Positions 17,871 through 23,125 of a stretch of DNA of 23,422 nucleotides are shown one piece after another. This stretch comes from a virus: IMG/VR virus record IMGVR_UViG_3300017719_000211, positions 1 to 23,422 of that record; one strand, 5' to 3'. A program made the position numbers and the translations under genes. The notes under the pieces are model-generated. The model was not told where the DNA came from and made no database searches. It saw nothing but the letters and a program-made list of their open reading frames with translations. How positions within the stretch are numbered: position 1 is the first letter of the stretch; every line of letters starts with the position of its first letter.

Positions 17871-18122
17871 TTATGCAGGATCACCCTTTTTATCAGCACT
17901 TGGTACTGCTCTGCATTCAAATTTAACAACTATTTTGTTGTTTTCTACGTATTCTTTATCAAATTCTTCAGTTTCTTCTAATGATCTAAACGCATTATGA
18001 GCAACTCTGTAACCCATTTCAACACAATCTGAATGACTGTTAAAAGTGTATCCTGGTATAAAATTACTTGGACAATCGTTTGATACCATGCTGCACATAT
18101 ATAAAACTAAAATATATTTCAT
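17871..18122 (-). CDS. Small Cys-containing, possibly exported phage protein, 83 aa
   Basis: The N-terminus (MKYILVLYMC) is Lys followed by an apolar run, like a short signal or anchor. Four Cys (10, 17, 33, 70) are spread along a small domain with GYTFNSHSDCVEMGYRVAH, followed by a Glu-rich helix and a KFECRAV strand. Small proteins of this pattern are frequent in marine phage genomes; function unknown. Export and disulfides (or lipid attachment at Cys10) are possible, although the apolar stretch is short. No Shine-Dalgarno is seen; a promoter-like pair ends 6 bases before ATG 18122, which points to a leaderless mRNA. Confidence 0.65.
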   Translation of the reverse strand: MKYILVLYMCSMVSNDCPSNFIPGYTFNSHSDCVEMGYRVAHNAFRSLEETEEFDKEYVENNKIVVKFECRAVPSADKKGDPA

Positions 18123-18128
18123 AAAGCT

Positions 18129-18157
18129 ACCATACGAGTTATTTTATTACTTGACAA
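18129..18157 (-). promoter_or_regulatory. Sigma-70-like promoter, leaderless, before 83-aa gene
   Basis: On the - strand TTGTCA (18152-18157), 17-base spacer, TATGGT (18129-18134), then 6 bases to ATG 18122. The -35 is the other face of the + strand TTGACA at 18151-18156, so the two promoters share it. Confidence 0.5.
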
Positions 18158-18178
18158 TCGTCATGTCAACACTATATT
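18151..18178 (+). promoter_or_regulatory. Strong sigma-70-like promoter, near-leaderless, before 86-aa gene
   Basis: TTGACA (18151-18156), 16-base spacer, TATATT (18173-18178). The expected start is about 18185, two bases before the ATG at 18187. It is divergent with the promoter of the 83-aa gene and overlaps its -35. Confidence 0.65.
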
Positions 18179-18186
18179 CATGGGAC

Positions 18187-18447
18187 ATGAAGAAATTGGT
18201 AGCTGAACAAACAACTATAGATACGGAAGTAAAAACCACCGACCAAGGATCAAGGTTAGATCTTAATGATGGTAATATCGAACGTTTCTCAGTTGAAATA
18301 GATAGGGATTCAAAACAAATAAAATTATTTGTTGGAACTAAAACAAATGATGTCATAACTATGGACGATCACACACGGTTAGAGAGAATCTTTAACACTT
18401 TGCTTAGTACCGTAAAGCAGAAGATAACTTTTTGGAAAGTAAATTAA
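18187..18447 (+). CDS. Small phage protein, 86 aa
   Basis: An unrecognised protein of strands and one helix: KKLVAEQTTIDTEVKTTDQ, then RFSVEIDRDSKQIKLFVG as a likely beta hairpin, then a C-terminal helix with TRLERIFNTLLSTVKQK. The frame is open upstream to 18046, but the promoter at 18151-18178 lies inside that extension, so I take ATG 18187 as the start; the mRNA would be leaderless or nearly so. First gene of a + strand run of small genes; its stop directly abuts the next ATG. Confidence 0.6.
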   Translation: MKKLVAEQTTIDTEVKTTDQGSRLDLNDGNIERFSVEIDRDSKQIKLFVGTKTNDVITMDDHTRLERIFNTLLSTVKQKITFWKVN

Positions 18448-18654
18448 ATGAATGTATATAGTTGGAAAGAACTAAATCTAAAAGTTGATAGTCTTATTAA
18501 ATCTGTGAAAGAATCAGAATTTAAAGATAAGGCGTTCATTGATATTATTGCTGGGCGTATAGCAGATATTACGTTAGTGCTTGGCGAAACTGGATATAAT
18601 TTATTTGATAAGACAATTGCCAAAAGGATGATTGATGCAGAAATTGAGAAATGA
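18448..18654 (+). CDS. Small phage protein, 68 aa
   Basis: An unrecognised all-helical protein (WKELNLKVDSLIKSVKESEF, then FIDIIAGRIADITLVLGETG, then a charged final helix). It begins on the base after the previous stop and overlaps the next gene by 20 bases, which suggests a co-translated set. No strong binding site is seen. Confidence 0.6.
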   Translation: MNVYSWKELNLKVDSLIKSVKESEFKDKAFIDIIAGRIADITLVLGETGYNLFDKTIAKRMIDAEIEK

Positions 18655-18988
18655 TGAAGATATTATTAATTTTAGTCGTTATGTTTGTTTTGCTATGGCT
18701 ATCTTTTCCGCGCACGATTTCAATCTTGGTTCTAGCTCTATTGATAGGACTGACATGAGTTTAGGTAAAGGTATAGATCTTAATCACCCTGTCATAAAAT
18801 GGGTAAAAATGTTAATGGAAAATTATGACATTGGAGATTTAATAGACGAACATATTGTAGGTGAAGACCCACCACTTAACGATGCAGAATGTCAAAAAAG
18901 ATTAAAACAGTTTTTTGAAGCTTTTGAAAAAAAGACTGGGTACACACCAGAAAAAGCCATTAGAGATATACGTGGTTTCATGAATTAA
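18635..18988 (+). CDS. Conserved-looking phage protein, 117 aa
   Basis: Unrecognised. Helical, acidic C-terminal half; a Met/Phe/Ala-rich helix near residues 12-26 (FSRYVCFAMAIFSAHDF) looks buried rather than membrane-spanning. The start ATG 18635 has AAAGGA 6-7 bases upstream inside the previous gene, preferred to the adjacent TTG at 18632. The following gene begins 13 bases after its stop with its own AAGGAG. Confidence 0.6.
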   Translation: MQKLRNDEDIINFSRYVCFAMAIFSAHDFNLGSSSIDRTDMSLGKGIDLNHPVIKWVKMLMENYDIGDLIDEHIVGEDPPLNDAECQKRLKQFFEAFEKKTGYTPEKAIRDIRGFMN

Positions 18989-19001
18989 CAAGGAGAAAAC
19001 A

Positions 19002-19328
19002 ATGACAAAAGAAAATAAACCAAGATCAGAAACAAAAAAGGTAGTAATTCAATTAGAAGATTGGATTGATAACGTAGAAGCTTGGGAAGAAAACATCTAT
19101 GCATTCATGGTGTATGGAAAAGATCTTCTAAAGTTTATGGTAGAGCAGCATCCTGAAACTAAAAAGGCATTTATGGAGGCACGAAAAACACCGAAAGGTA
19201 AAATGGAAAGGTCTCCAGACTATCCTTGTATGGTTAGTTTTACTGATGGTGAATATTTTGATCAACAAATTGAAACAGGGAAAAGACAAGCTGAGATTAA
19301 AGCTTTAACAGAACTTAAAAATGGTTGA
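19002..19328 (+). CDS. Small phage protein, 108 aa
   Basis: Unrecognised. It has a Lys-rich start, an aromatic/acidic segment (QLEDWIDNVEAWEENIYAFM, about residues 17-36), a central helix, and a Pro/Lys stretch (ARKTPKGKMERSPDYP) before a last strand and helix. A strong AAGGAGA precedes the ATG. It overlaps the 58-aa gene by 8 bases. Confidence 0.6.
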   Translation: MTKENKPRSETKKVVIQLEDWIDNVEAWEENIYAFMVYGKDLLKFMVEQHPETKKAFMEARKTPKGKMERSPDYPCMVSFTDGEYFDQQIETGKRQAEIKALTELKNG

Positions 19329-19497
19329 TCAAACTTTAGACGAGGTAAGGGCGGTGCAGGAGGCCAACAAAGGCCGACGGCACCAGGAGATTAAAAATGC
19401 CTACAAAAGAAAAATAACTAACTTCACTAAAGATTGTTCTGTTCAAAGTTTAGAAAAAATAGTAACACTAATTGAGAAAGAAGAGGAAAAATTATGA
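19321..19497 (+). CDS. Short basic/acidic helical protein, 58 aa
   Basis: A short gene that fills the gap between two clearer ones. It starts at the ATG overlapping the previous 3' end and stops in an ATGA overlap with the next gene, so its ends fit the local coupling pattern exactly. The product is mostly helical and highly charged (LDEVRAVQEANKGRRHQEIK; ending VTLIEKEEEKL). The first third (19340-19395) is richer in GC than its surroundings. No function recognised. Confidence 0.5.
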   Translation: MVDQTLDEVRAVQEANKGRRHQEIKNAYKRKITNFTKDCSVQSLEKIVTLIEKEEEKL

Positions 19498-19691
19498 ACG
19501 TGATGAGACATAAATCAGTTGCGGTACGCAAACCAGACTACGATGTTTTAAAAGGATTATGTGGCAAGGAACACAGAGGGCCTAGCCAGTACATATCGTT
19601 ATTGATTAAAAAAGAAGTTGAACGACGGGCGAAGGATCGTAAAATGACTCCAGAAGCTTATGTTAAGAAGATATTAGTCGATAAAAAATAG
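19494..19691 (+). CDS. Ribbon-helix-helix-like DNA-binding protein candidate, 65 aa
   Basis: A small basic protein with KSVAVRKPDYDVLKGLCG (residues 8-25) as a likely beta strand plus first helix and GPSQYISLLIKKEVERRAK (about 29-47) as a turn plus second helix. This is the layout of Arc/MetJ-type ribbon-helix-helix regulators, which dimerise and bind palindromes. It begins in an ATGA overlap; GAAGAGGA lies upstream. A 6-bp inverted repeat (TTGTAT/ATACAA) lies 4 bases after its stop, over the -35 of the next promoter, a possible target. The family assignment is a judgement by eye. Confidence 0.5.
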   Translation: MNVMRHKSVAVRKPDYDVLKGLCGKEHRGPSQYISLLIKKEVERRAKDRKMTPEAYVKKILVDKK

Positions 19692-19694
19692 CAC

Positions 19695-19723
19695 TTGTAT
19701 TGATATACAATTAAGAGTATAAG
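19695..19723 (+). promoter_or_regulatory. Promoter-like pair with palindrome over the -35
   Basis: TTGTAT (19695-19700), a 17-base spacer and TATAAG (19718-19723). The -35 forms the left arm of a perfect inverted repeat TTGTAT-4 bases-ATACAA (19695-19710), which could be an operator. The predicted leader to GTG 19807 is about 75 bases and AT-rich. Confidence 0.4.
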
Positions 19724-19806
19724 CGAGATAGTTGACGTACAACTATAAAAACGAATCATTTTATATTTACATTTTTCATTTTAATAACAATAATTTAGGA
19801 GTATTT

Positions 19807-20019
19807 GTGGCTGAACTAGACAACGCAATAAAACTAATCGCTTCTCGTACTAATCGTGAAGAGTTTAAAAAAATTAAATCTGTTATGTACGGATTATTTT
19901 GTGGAGCTAGTTTTGGATTTGATGATAGTGGCATGGCCTTCAGAGTCCACCTTGATCAGATTCGTAATAAAACAGATAAGGAGAAACTTAATGCGAGAGT
20001 ATTACGCGTAGTTAAGTGA
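19807..20019 (+). CDS. Small phage protein, 70 aa
   Basis: I choose GTG 19807 because AGGAG (19797-19801) lies 5 bases before it. An in-frame TTG at 19732 would add 25 residues of Tyr/Asn/Phe-rich sequence with no binding site. The product has a helix (ELDNAIKLIASRTNREEFKK), a Gly/Phe-rich segment (GLFCGASFGFDDSGMAF) and a basic helix. Family not recognised. A long perfect hairpin follows its stop at once. Confidence 0.5.
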   Translation: MAELDNAIKLIASRTNREEFKKIKSVMYGLFCGASFGFDDSGMAFRVHLDQIRNKTDKEKLNARVLRVVK

Positions 20020-20020
20020 C

Positions 20021-20088
20021 TTAAATGAGGGCTGGGTGATCTCTTTTGTCATCTACAGAGCTACCATTCTGGCCCAGTCCTCGTTTAA
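20021..20088 (+). other. Long hairpin: 16-bp stem, 36-base loop
   Basis: TTAAATGAGGGCTGGG (20021-20036) pairs with 20073-20088 over 16 positions with two G-U pairs when read as RNA. The loop contains CTCT/AGAG arms for a small inner stem. It begins right after the 70-aa gene and ends 9 bases before ATG 20098, which lacks a Shine-Dalgarno. No T-run follows, so it is not a classic terminator; an RNase III site, a translation control element or a leader RNA are possibilities. Confidence 0.6.
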
Positions 20089-20097
20089 TTCATTACC

Positions 20098-20433
20098 ATG
20101 TTAATCGAGGAGCTAAAAACAGGATATGAGTCTAAAAAAATATTACCAGAACAGAAATTATGGAGGGCTGTTCTCCAACGCGCTTTTGAAGATGTTATAT
20201 ATCCTGGTTTGGAAAGACCGTTGGTGGTACAGAAGTATAAGGCACACGGTTGGTTCTCTGATGGGGGCGACGATTTTAATACTGTGTGTTCTTTGGCTGG
20301 GTTTGATTACACTTACGTATACGACACTTATCAACGAATGGTAGATAATGAACAGGTCTACTTCTCAAAAGATCAGATCAAATACATTAATTGGCGAAAA
20401 GAATATAATAGAAAAAGAAAAATACGACTTTGA
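20098..20433 (+). CDS. Conserved phage protein, 111 aa
   Basis: A protein type I have seen in phage genomes without a function: a WRAVLQRAFEDVI helix (about residues 22-34), a GWFSDGGDDFNTVCSLAGFD motif (51-70) in which the acidic-FxxVCxLAGxD part is the hallmark, and YVYDTYQRM. The final Lys/Arg-rich tail is encoded in the 86-base overlap with the HNH gene. No Shine-Dalgarno is seen; translation may depend on the hairpin just upstream. Confidence 0.6.
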   Translation: MLIEELKTGYESKKILPEQKLWRAVLQRAFEDVIYPGLERPLVVQKYKAHGWFSDGGDDFNTVCSLAGFDYTYVYDTYQRMVDNEQVYFSKDQIKYINWRKEYNRKRKIRL

Positions 20434-20998
20434 ATTAAAATATAGAATAGTTAGACGGTCCGCTAAAAAATGTAGTAAATGCGGTAAAACACAAAATTTA
20501 CAAGAATTTTATTTTAAGGCTGGGAAACGAAGACTCCAGGCAGAATGCAGGACGTGTTTAAATACTAGTCGTATTAAAAAACACTCATCTAATCCAATTG
20601 AATATATTGACTATCTTACAAAAAATTTAAGAAATAATAGTATTCATAAAAAACGTAAAGAGTCTAAACTTCAACGTCATGAATATTTAGAGATATTTAA
20701 GTTGCAGCATGAAAGGTTCGGTGTCCGTTGTCCATACTCAGGCATAGAGATGACCTGGGAGCTTGGTTTAGGTAAGGCTAAAGAAACTAATATAAGTATT
20801 GATAGATTCGATTCTAAGAGGCCGTATGAGTGGGGAAACGTGGTGTTTTGCTGTTGGTTTGTAAACCGAATGAAATATGATTATACGGACTTAGAGTTCA
20901 TTGGTGCGTGTGAGCATATTGCTAAAAATAAGGAAGGGTTTACTCAAGTGAGAAAGTATCTTAAAGAAAAGGCCCAGTGGGCGAAAAAAATCAACTAA
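20348..20998 (+). CDS. HNH-type endonuclease with N-terminal zinc ribbon
   Basis: A 216-aa predicted nuclease. A four-Cys zinc ribbon (CSKCG at 42-46, CRTC at 67-70) is followed by a basic helical linker and a His-Me/HNH-like core: CPYSGIEM (128-135), ISIDRFDSKRPY (149-160), WGNVVFCCWFVNRMK (162-176). This matches phage HNH enzymes with an SxDRxDs core, although the usual first His is not obvious, so activity is not certain. The only reasonable start is ATG 20348, deep inside the 111-aa gene. HNH genes in phages can be homing elements or packaging/replication accessories. A perfect 10-bp inverted repeat spans its stop codon. Confidence 0.75.
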   Translation: MNRSTSQKIRSNTLIGEKNIIEKEKYDFELKYRIVRRSAKKCSKCGKTQNLQEFYFKAGKRRLQAECRTCLNTSRIKKHSSNPIEYIDYLTKNLRNNSIHKKRKESKLQRHEYLEIFKLQHERFGVRCPYSGIEMTWELGLGKAKETNISIDRFDSKRPYEWGNVVFCCWFVNRMKYDYTDLEFIGACEHIAKNKEGFTQVRKYLKEKAQWAKKIN

Positions 20999-21013
20999 AA
21001 AAACCACTGGGCC
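20971..21013 (+). other. 10-bp perfect inverted repeat across the HNH stop codon
   Basis: GGCCCAGTGG (20971-20980) and its exact complement at 21004-21013 enclose a 23-base A-rich loop with the HNH stop. No T-run follows on the + strand; on the - strand the stem is followed by TTTTCTTTAA. It shares the 8-mer GGCCCAGT with the right arm of the hairpin at 20021-20088. Confidence 0.65.
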
Positions 21014-21366
21014 GAGAGGGAGTTATCGATACCCAGTTATGTTTTATTCATGTGCTACCTCCATGTCAACAATTTATCATGGATCACGGACGACGGCAAA
21101 CAATATAACTTAGAACGATTCTAAATTATAGGATCTTATAAGGTACAGTAAGGTACGAACAGTTATGATGTGAAAAATAGTACCGAGTACACTGAAACCA
21201 TGAAAATAGACTATTATCCTTATATATCAATGGTTATTCTTTCAGTGTAGTACCCTGAAAGTACACTGAATTTCAGTCTACTAAAGGTAACTCTACTGGT
21301 TAGCTGACCTTTTTTGTGGTAAGTATATATATTTAGATTATTATACCTATATAGATATTGAAAATT
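21014..21366. other. Intergenic region between HNH and small terminase
   Basis: About 350 bases with no credible gene on either strand. The first part (21014-21120) holds scattered short stops and no pattern I can name. The rest carries AGGTAC direct repeats (21141 and 21151) and the ACTGAAA/TTTCAGT cluster listed separately. The last 60 bases are AT-rich (TATATA steps) and may contain a promoter, but no clean -35/-10 pair is visible. Confidence 0.5.
21187..21277. repeat. Cluster of ACTGAAA/TTTCAGT inverted and direct repeats
   Basis: TACACTGAAA (21188-21197) is the exact inverse of 21240-21249, and just inside these arms CCAT/ATGG extend the pairing after a 4-base bulge. A direct copy GTACACTGAA lies at 21261-21270 and a second TTTCAGT at 21271-21277, making the small palindrome ACTGAATTTCAGT. 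This looks like a set of protein-binding sites (operator or origin iterons) about 100 bases before the small terminase gene. Confidence 0.5.
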
Positions 21367-21882
21367 ATGAATACTGTTGGAGCACTAAAGAAACGTTTAA
21401 AAGGAGCAGAGTTCTTAACACCGAAACAAAGAACATTTGCCGAGTATTTTGTATCTAGGTATCCAGACGTAACAAAAAAAGAAGCAGCTAAAGCTGCAGG
21501 GTACGCTGACAAAATTTGTGAGAAGACAGGTAGTTTATTAACTAATCCTGATAAGTATCCTCATGTGGTTGCTTACATTGAGAAGTTAAGAGATTCAGCC
21601 GCTAAGACTTATAAAGATCATTACAGGCATTTAAGAAGATTAGATGATTTATCAAAAATTGCAGAAGGTAAAGGACAGATAGCTGCTGCTATCAATGCAG
21701 AGTTTAGATTAGGTCAATCTGTTGGTTTATATGTTGACAAGAAAGAGATTAAAGTTCAAGACCTTTCAGCAATGTCAAAAGACGAATTAATAAAACAGAT
21801 AAATGAGTTGCGTGATGAAATACCAAACAGCAAAGTCCTTGAAATCGAAGCCGAAGAAGGCGACGATTCGTTGGAAGACTGA
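21367..21882 (+). CDS. terS: Phage terminase small subunit
   Basis: A 171-aa DNA-recognition subunit of the packaging motor. The pattern is typical: LTPKQRTFAEYFVSRYPD (residues 17-34), then a helix-turn-helix TKKEAAKAAGYADK (36-49), GSLLTNPDKYPHVVAYIEKL, a helical oligomerisation region, and an acidic C-terminus (EIEAEEGDDSLED). The start ATG 21367 is preferred to the TTG at 21358; no Shine-Dalgarno is visible, unlike most genes here. The large subunit is not in the window and is expected downstream. The repeat-rich intergenic region before it and the GC-rich island after it are both candidate recognition sites. Confidence 0.8.
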   Translation: MNTVGALKKRLKGAEFLTPKQRTFAEYFVSRYPDVTKKEAAKAAGYADKICEKTGSLLTNPDKYPHVVAYIEKLRDSAAKTYKDHYRHLRRLDDLSKIAEGKGQIAAAINAEFRLGQSVGLYVDKKEIKVQDLSAMSKDELIKQINELRDEIPNSKVLEIEAEEGDDSLED

Positions 21883-21953
21883 GAAACAATTTTGGAACGC
21901 TTTTCATAAGCATCACAATTCTCATTTAATCTCAACTAATGTAGGAGTGGTAA

Positions 21954-22415
21954 GTGTCCATATTGAAAAAAAAGATAAGAGTTAATTACGAAGATGTTCA
22001 AATTGATCTTGTTTCACCTTCTAATGATAACGACAATCATTATTTTGGGGAGTATGATTCTGTAAAAAATGTTATTCAATTGGATAAGACTCAATCATCT
22101 AGATCACTTGCTAATTCACTTTTACATGAAGTATTACATTCAGTTATTTATCATACTGGTCTTAACTCAGACGGTAATTGTTTAGCTGCAGACAAAGATG
22201 AAGAGCTTGTAGTTAATAATTTAACTAATACTCTTTCCCAAATAATTAGAGATAATAAATGGTTCTTACCTTACATACAAAAGAATATAAATTCAGGAGA
22301 CAAAACTAATGAAAAAACAGGAATCAAAATTATACGAAGAGCTAAGAAAAGCGTTACCAAACGTACACTTTCAAAGAATAGAAACAAACGTAGGACTAGG
22401 AGTTCCAGACGTTAA
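21954..22415 (+). CDS. HExxH metallopeptidase-like phage protein
   Basis: A 153-aa protein with a zinc-protease-type motif: LLHEVLHSVIYHTG, with His58, Glu59, His62, and a downstream acidic pair (Glu83, Glu84) that could be the third ligand. The N-terminal part reads as two strands (IRVNYEDVQIDLV, SVKNVIQLDKT). Such short HExxH proteins are common in phages next to terminase or nuclease genes; substrate unknown. The start is GTG 21954 with AGGAG 6 bases upstream. From about residue 119 the sequence becomes an Arg/Lys-rich tail encoded in a different frame over the start of the VRR-NUC gene, so the functional protein probably ends near there. Confidence 0.65.
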   Translation: MSILKKKIRVNYEDVQIDLVSPSNDNDNHYFGEYDSVKNVIQLDKTQSSRSLANSLLHEVLHSVIYHTGLNSDGNCLAADKDEELVVNNLTNTLSQIIRDNKWFLPYIQKNINSGDKTNEKTGIKIIRRAKKSVTKRTLSKNRNKRRTRSSRR

Positions 22416-22725
22416 TGGGTGTTGTAAAGGTATAGAGTTTTGGTTAGAGCTAAAGGTAAGTACTGGTACAGCCCTTCGGTTATCTAAGTTCCAAAAATCG
22501 TGGATTATCAGACGTGGTAGAGAAGGTGGAAGAGTATTTATCTTGCGAAAGGCCCTCCCGCAGAGAGCTTTGAAACTGTACCAGTGGACATCGGCCATGA
22601 TCCATGAGCCATCAACCCCCGTCCCGTTTGCCATCTTCCATTATCCCGTTGACTACGGCCACCTTTTACAGACCATCCTGAAGAGTCCTTCACCTGCAGC
22701 GCGGACCGTGCAGCTGGATCCGTGA
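22309..22725 (+). CDS. VRR-NUC nuclease with island-encoded C-terminus
   Basis: A 138-aa nuclease of the VRR-NUC branch of PD-(D/E)XK enzymes (Holliday-junction or flap cutting in relatives). Motifs: Glu25 (RIETNVGLGVPDV), Asp34 in GVPD, Glu47 and Lys49 in WLELK, and Gln62 in SKFQKSW. AGGAGA precedes ATG 22309 inside the metallopeptidase gene. Residues 1 to about 80 give a complete domain with AT-rich codons. From about 22550 the DNA becomes GC-rich and the last 57 residues are Pro-rich and unlike the family, so the original end has probably been replaced by sequence of the repeat island. Confidence 0.8.
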   Translation: MKKQESKLYEELRKALPNVHFQRIETNVGLGVPDVNGCCKGIEFWLELKVSTGTALRLSKFQKSWIIRRGREGGRVFILRKALPQRALKLYQWTSAMIHEPSTPVPFAIFHYPVDYGHLLQTILKSPSPAARTVQLDP

Positions 22726-22728
22726 TTT

Positions 22729-22752
22729 CCCATCTCCCAACTCCCACTTCCC
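22729..22752 (-). other. G-quadruplex motif 1 (C3N4 heptads on +)
   Basis: Four CCC runs at 22729, 22736, 22743 and 22750, exactly 7 bases apart, give G3-N4-G3-N4-G3-N4-G3 on the - strand, a canonical G-quadruplex pattern. It starts 3 bases after the VRR-NUC stop. Confidence 0.6.
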
Positions 22753-22932
22753 ACTGCAAATCCAACACTTTTTAACCATCGACCCCGAGCCCTTCAGGAG
22801 CTGGTACCGCGAAACCTGTGGTGAACTCCCATTTCCCATTGGTAATTCACACTTTTGTTGAGGAAAGCAGGACTGCAGCATCAGGATGCGGACCCCGCAG
22901 CTGGATCCAGGTGAAGCTGGGAAAATAAATAC

Positions 22933-22960
22933 TTGACATCAGCGTGGGATAATATATATA
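22933..22960 (+). promoter_or_regulatory. Strong sigma-70-like promoter without a following gene
   Basis: TTGACA (22933-22938), 16-base spacer, TATATA (22955-22960) in a short AT-rich patch inside the GC-rich island. The predicted start is about 22967. The nearest ATG (22966) opens only 9 codons before a stop, so the likely product is RNA. Confidence 0.6.
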
Positions 22961-23100
22961 CGCACATGGTAGCTCAATCATCTCAAACTTGTTAGCTCCT
23001 GTTTGTCCGTTGGGCTACCGTCATCGTGGGGTACTCGAGAAAAAGCTTACCACTGTAGTCAAAGACTAGTCGCTCGGTGTTTATTGCGAAACCTATGATA

Positions 23101-23125
23101 CCCCATTTCCCATCTCCCACTTCCC
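23101..23125 (-). other. G-quadruplex motif 2 (C3N4 heptads on +)
   Basis: CCC runs at 23102, 23109, 23116 and 23123, again with a strict 7-base period and 4-base gaps; the first is a run of four. It lies inside the proposed RNA gene, where its first bases (TACCCC) can also pair with GGGGTA at 23028-23033. Confidence 0.6.

Noticed and set aside
17606-18000. + strand frames opposite the - strand small genes
   Set aside because: They are complements of the 85- and 83-aa genes, Ser/Thr/Leu-rich with no binding sites, while the - strand frames have promoters or a Shine-Dalgarno and a terminator.
20971-21013. Rho-independent terminator after the HNH gene
   Set aside because: The stem is good but no T-run follows on the + strand; listed as a hairpin only.
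21803-21985. 60-aa frame bridging small terminase and metallopeptidase
   Set aside because: It lies over the terminase 3' end for 80 bases and over the next gene start, has no binding site, and only about 70 bases are its own. It remains possible but weak.
22371-22881. Three - strand frames in the GC-rich island
   Set aside because: They are low-complexity readings of the repeats (Gly/Trp/Ser-rich), overlap each other in different frames, and lack start signals.
22966-23040. tRNA-like start (GGTAGCTCAA resembles a D-arm)
   Set aside because: No T-arm consensus, anticodon arm or acceptor pairing of tRNA length follows.
23020-23100. Hammerhead-type ribozyme
   Set aside because: GAAA occurs but no CUGANGA element with the required stems was found.
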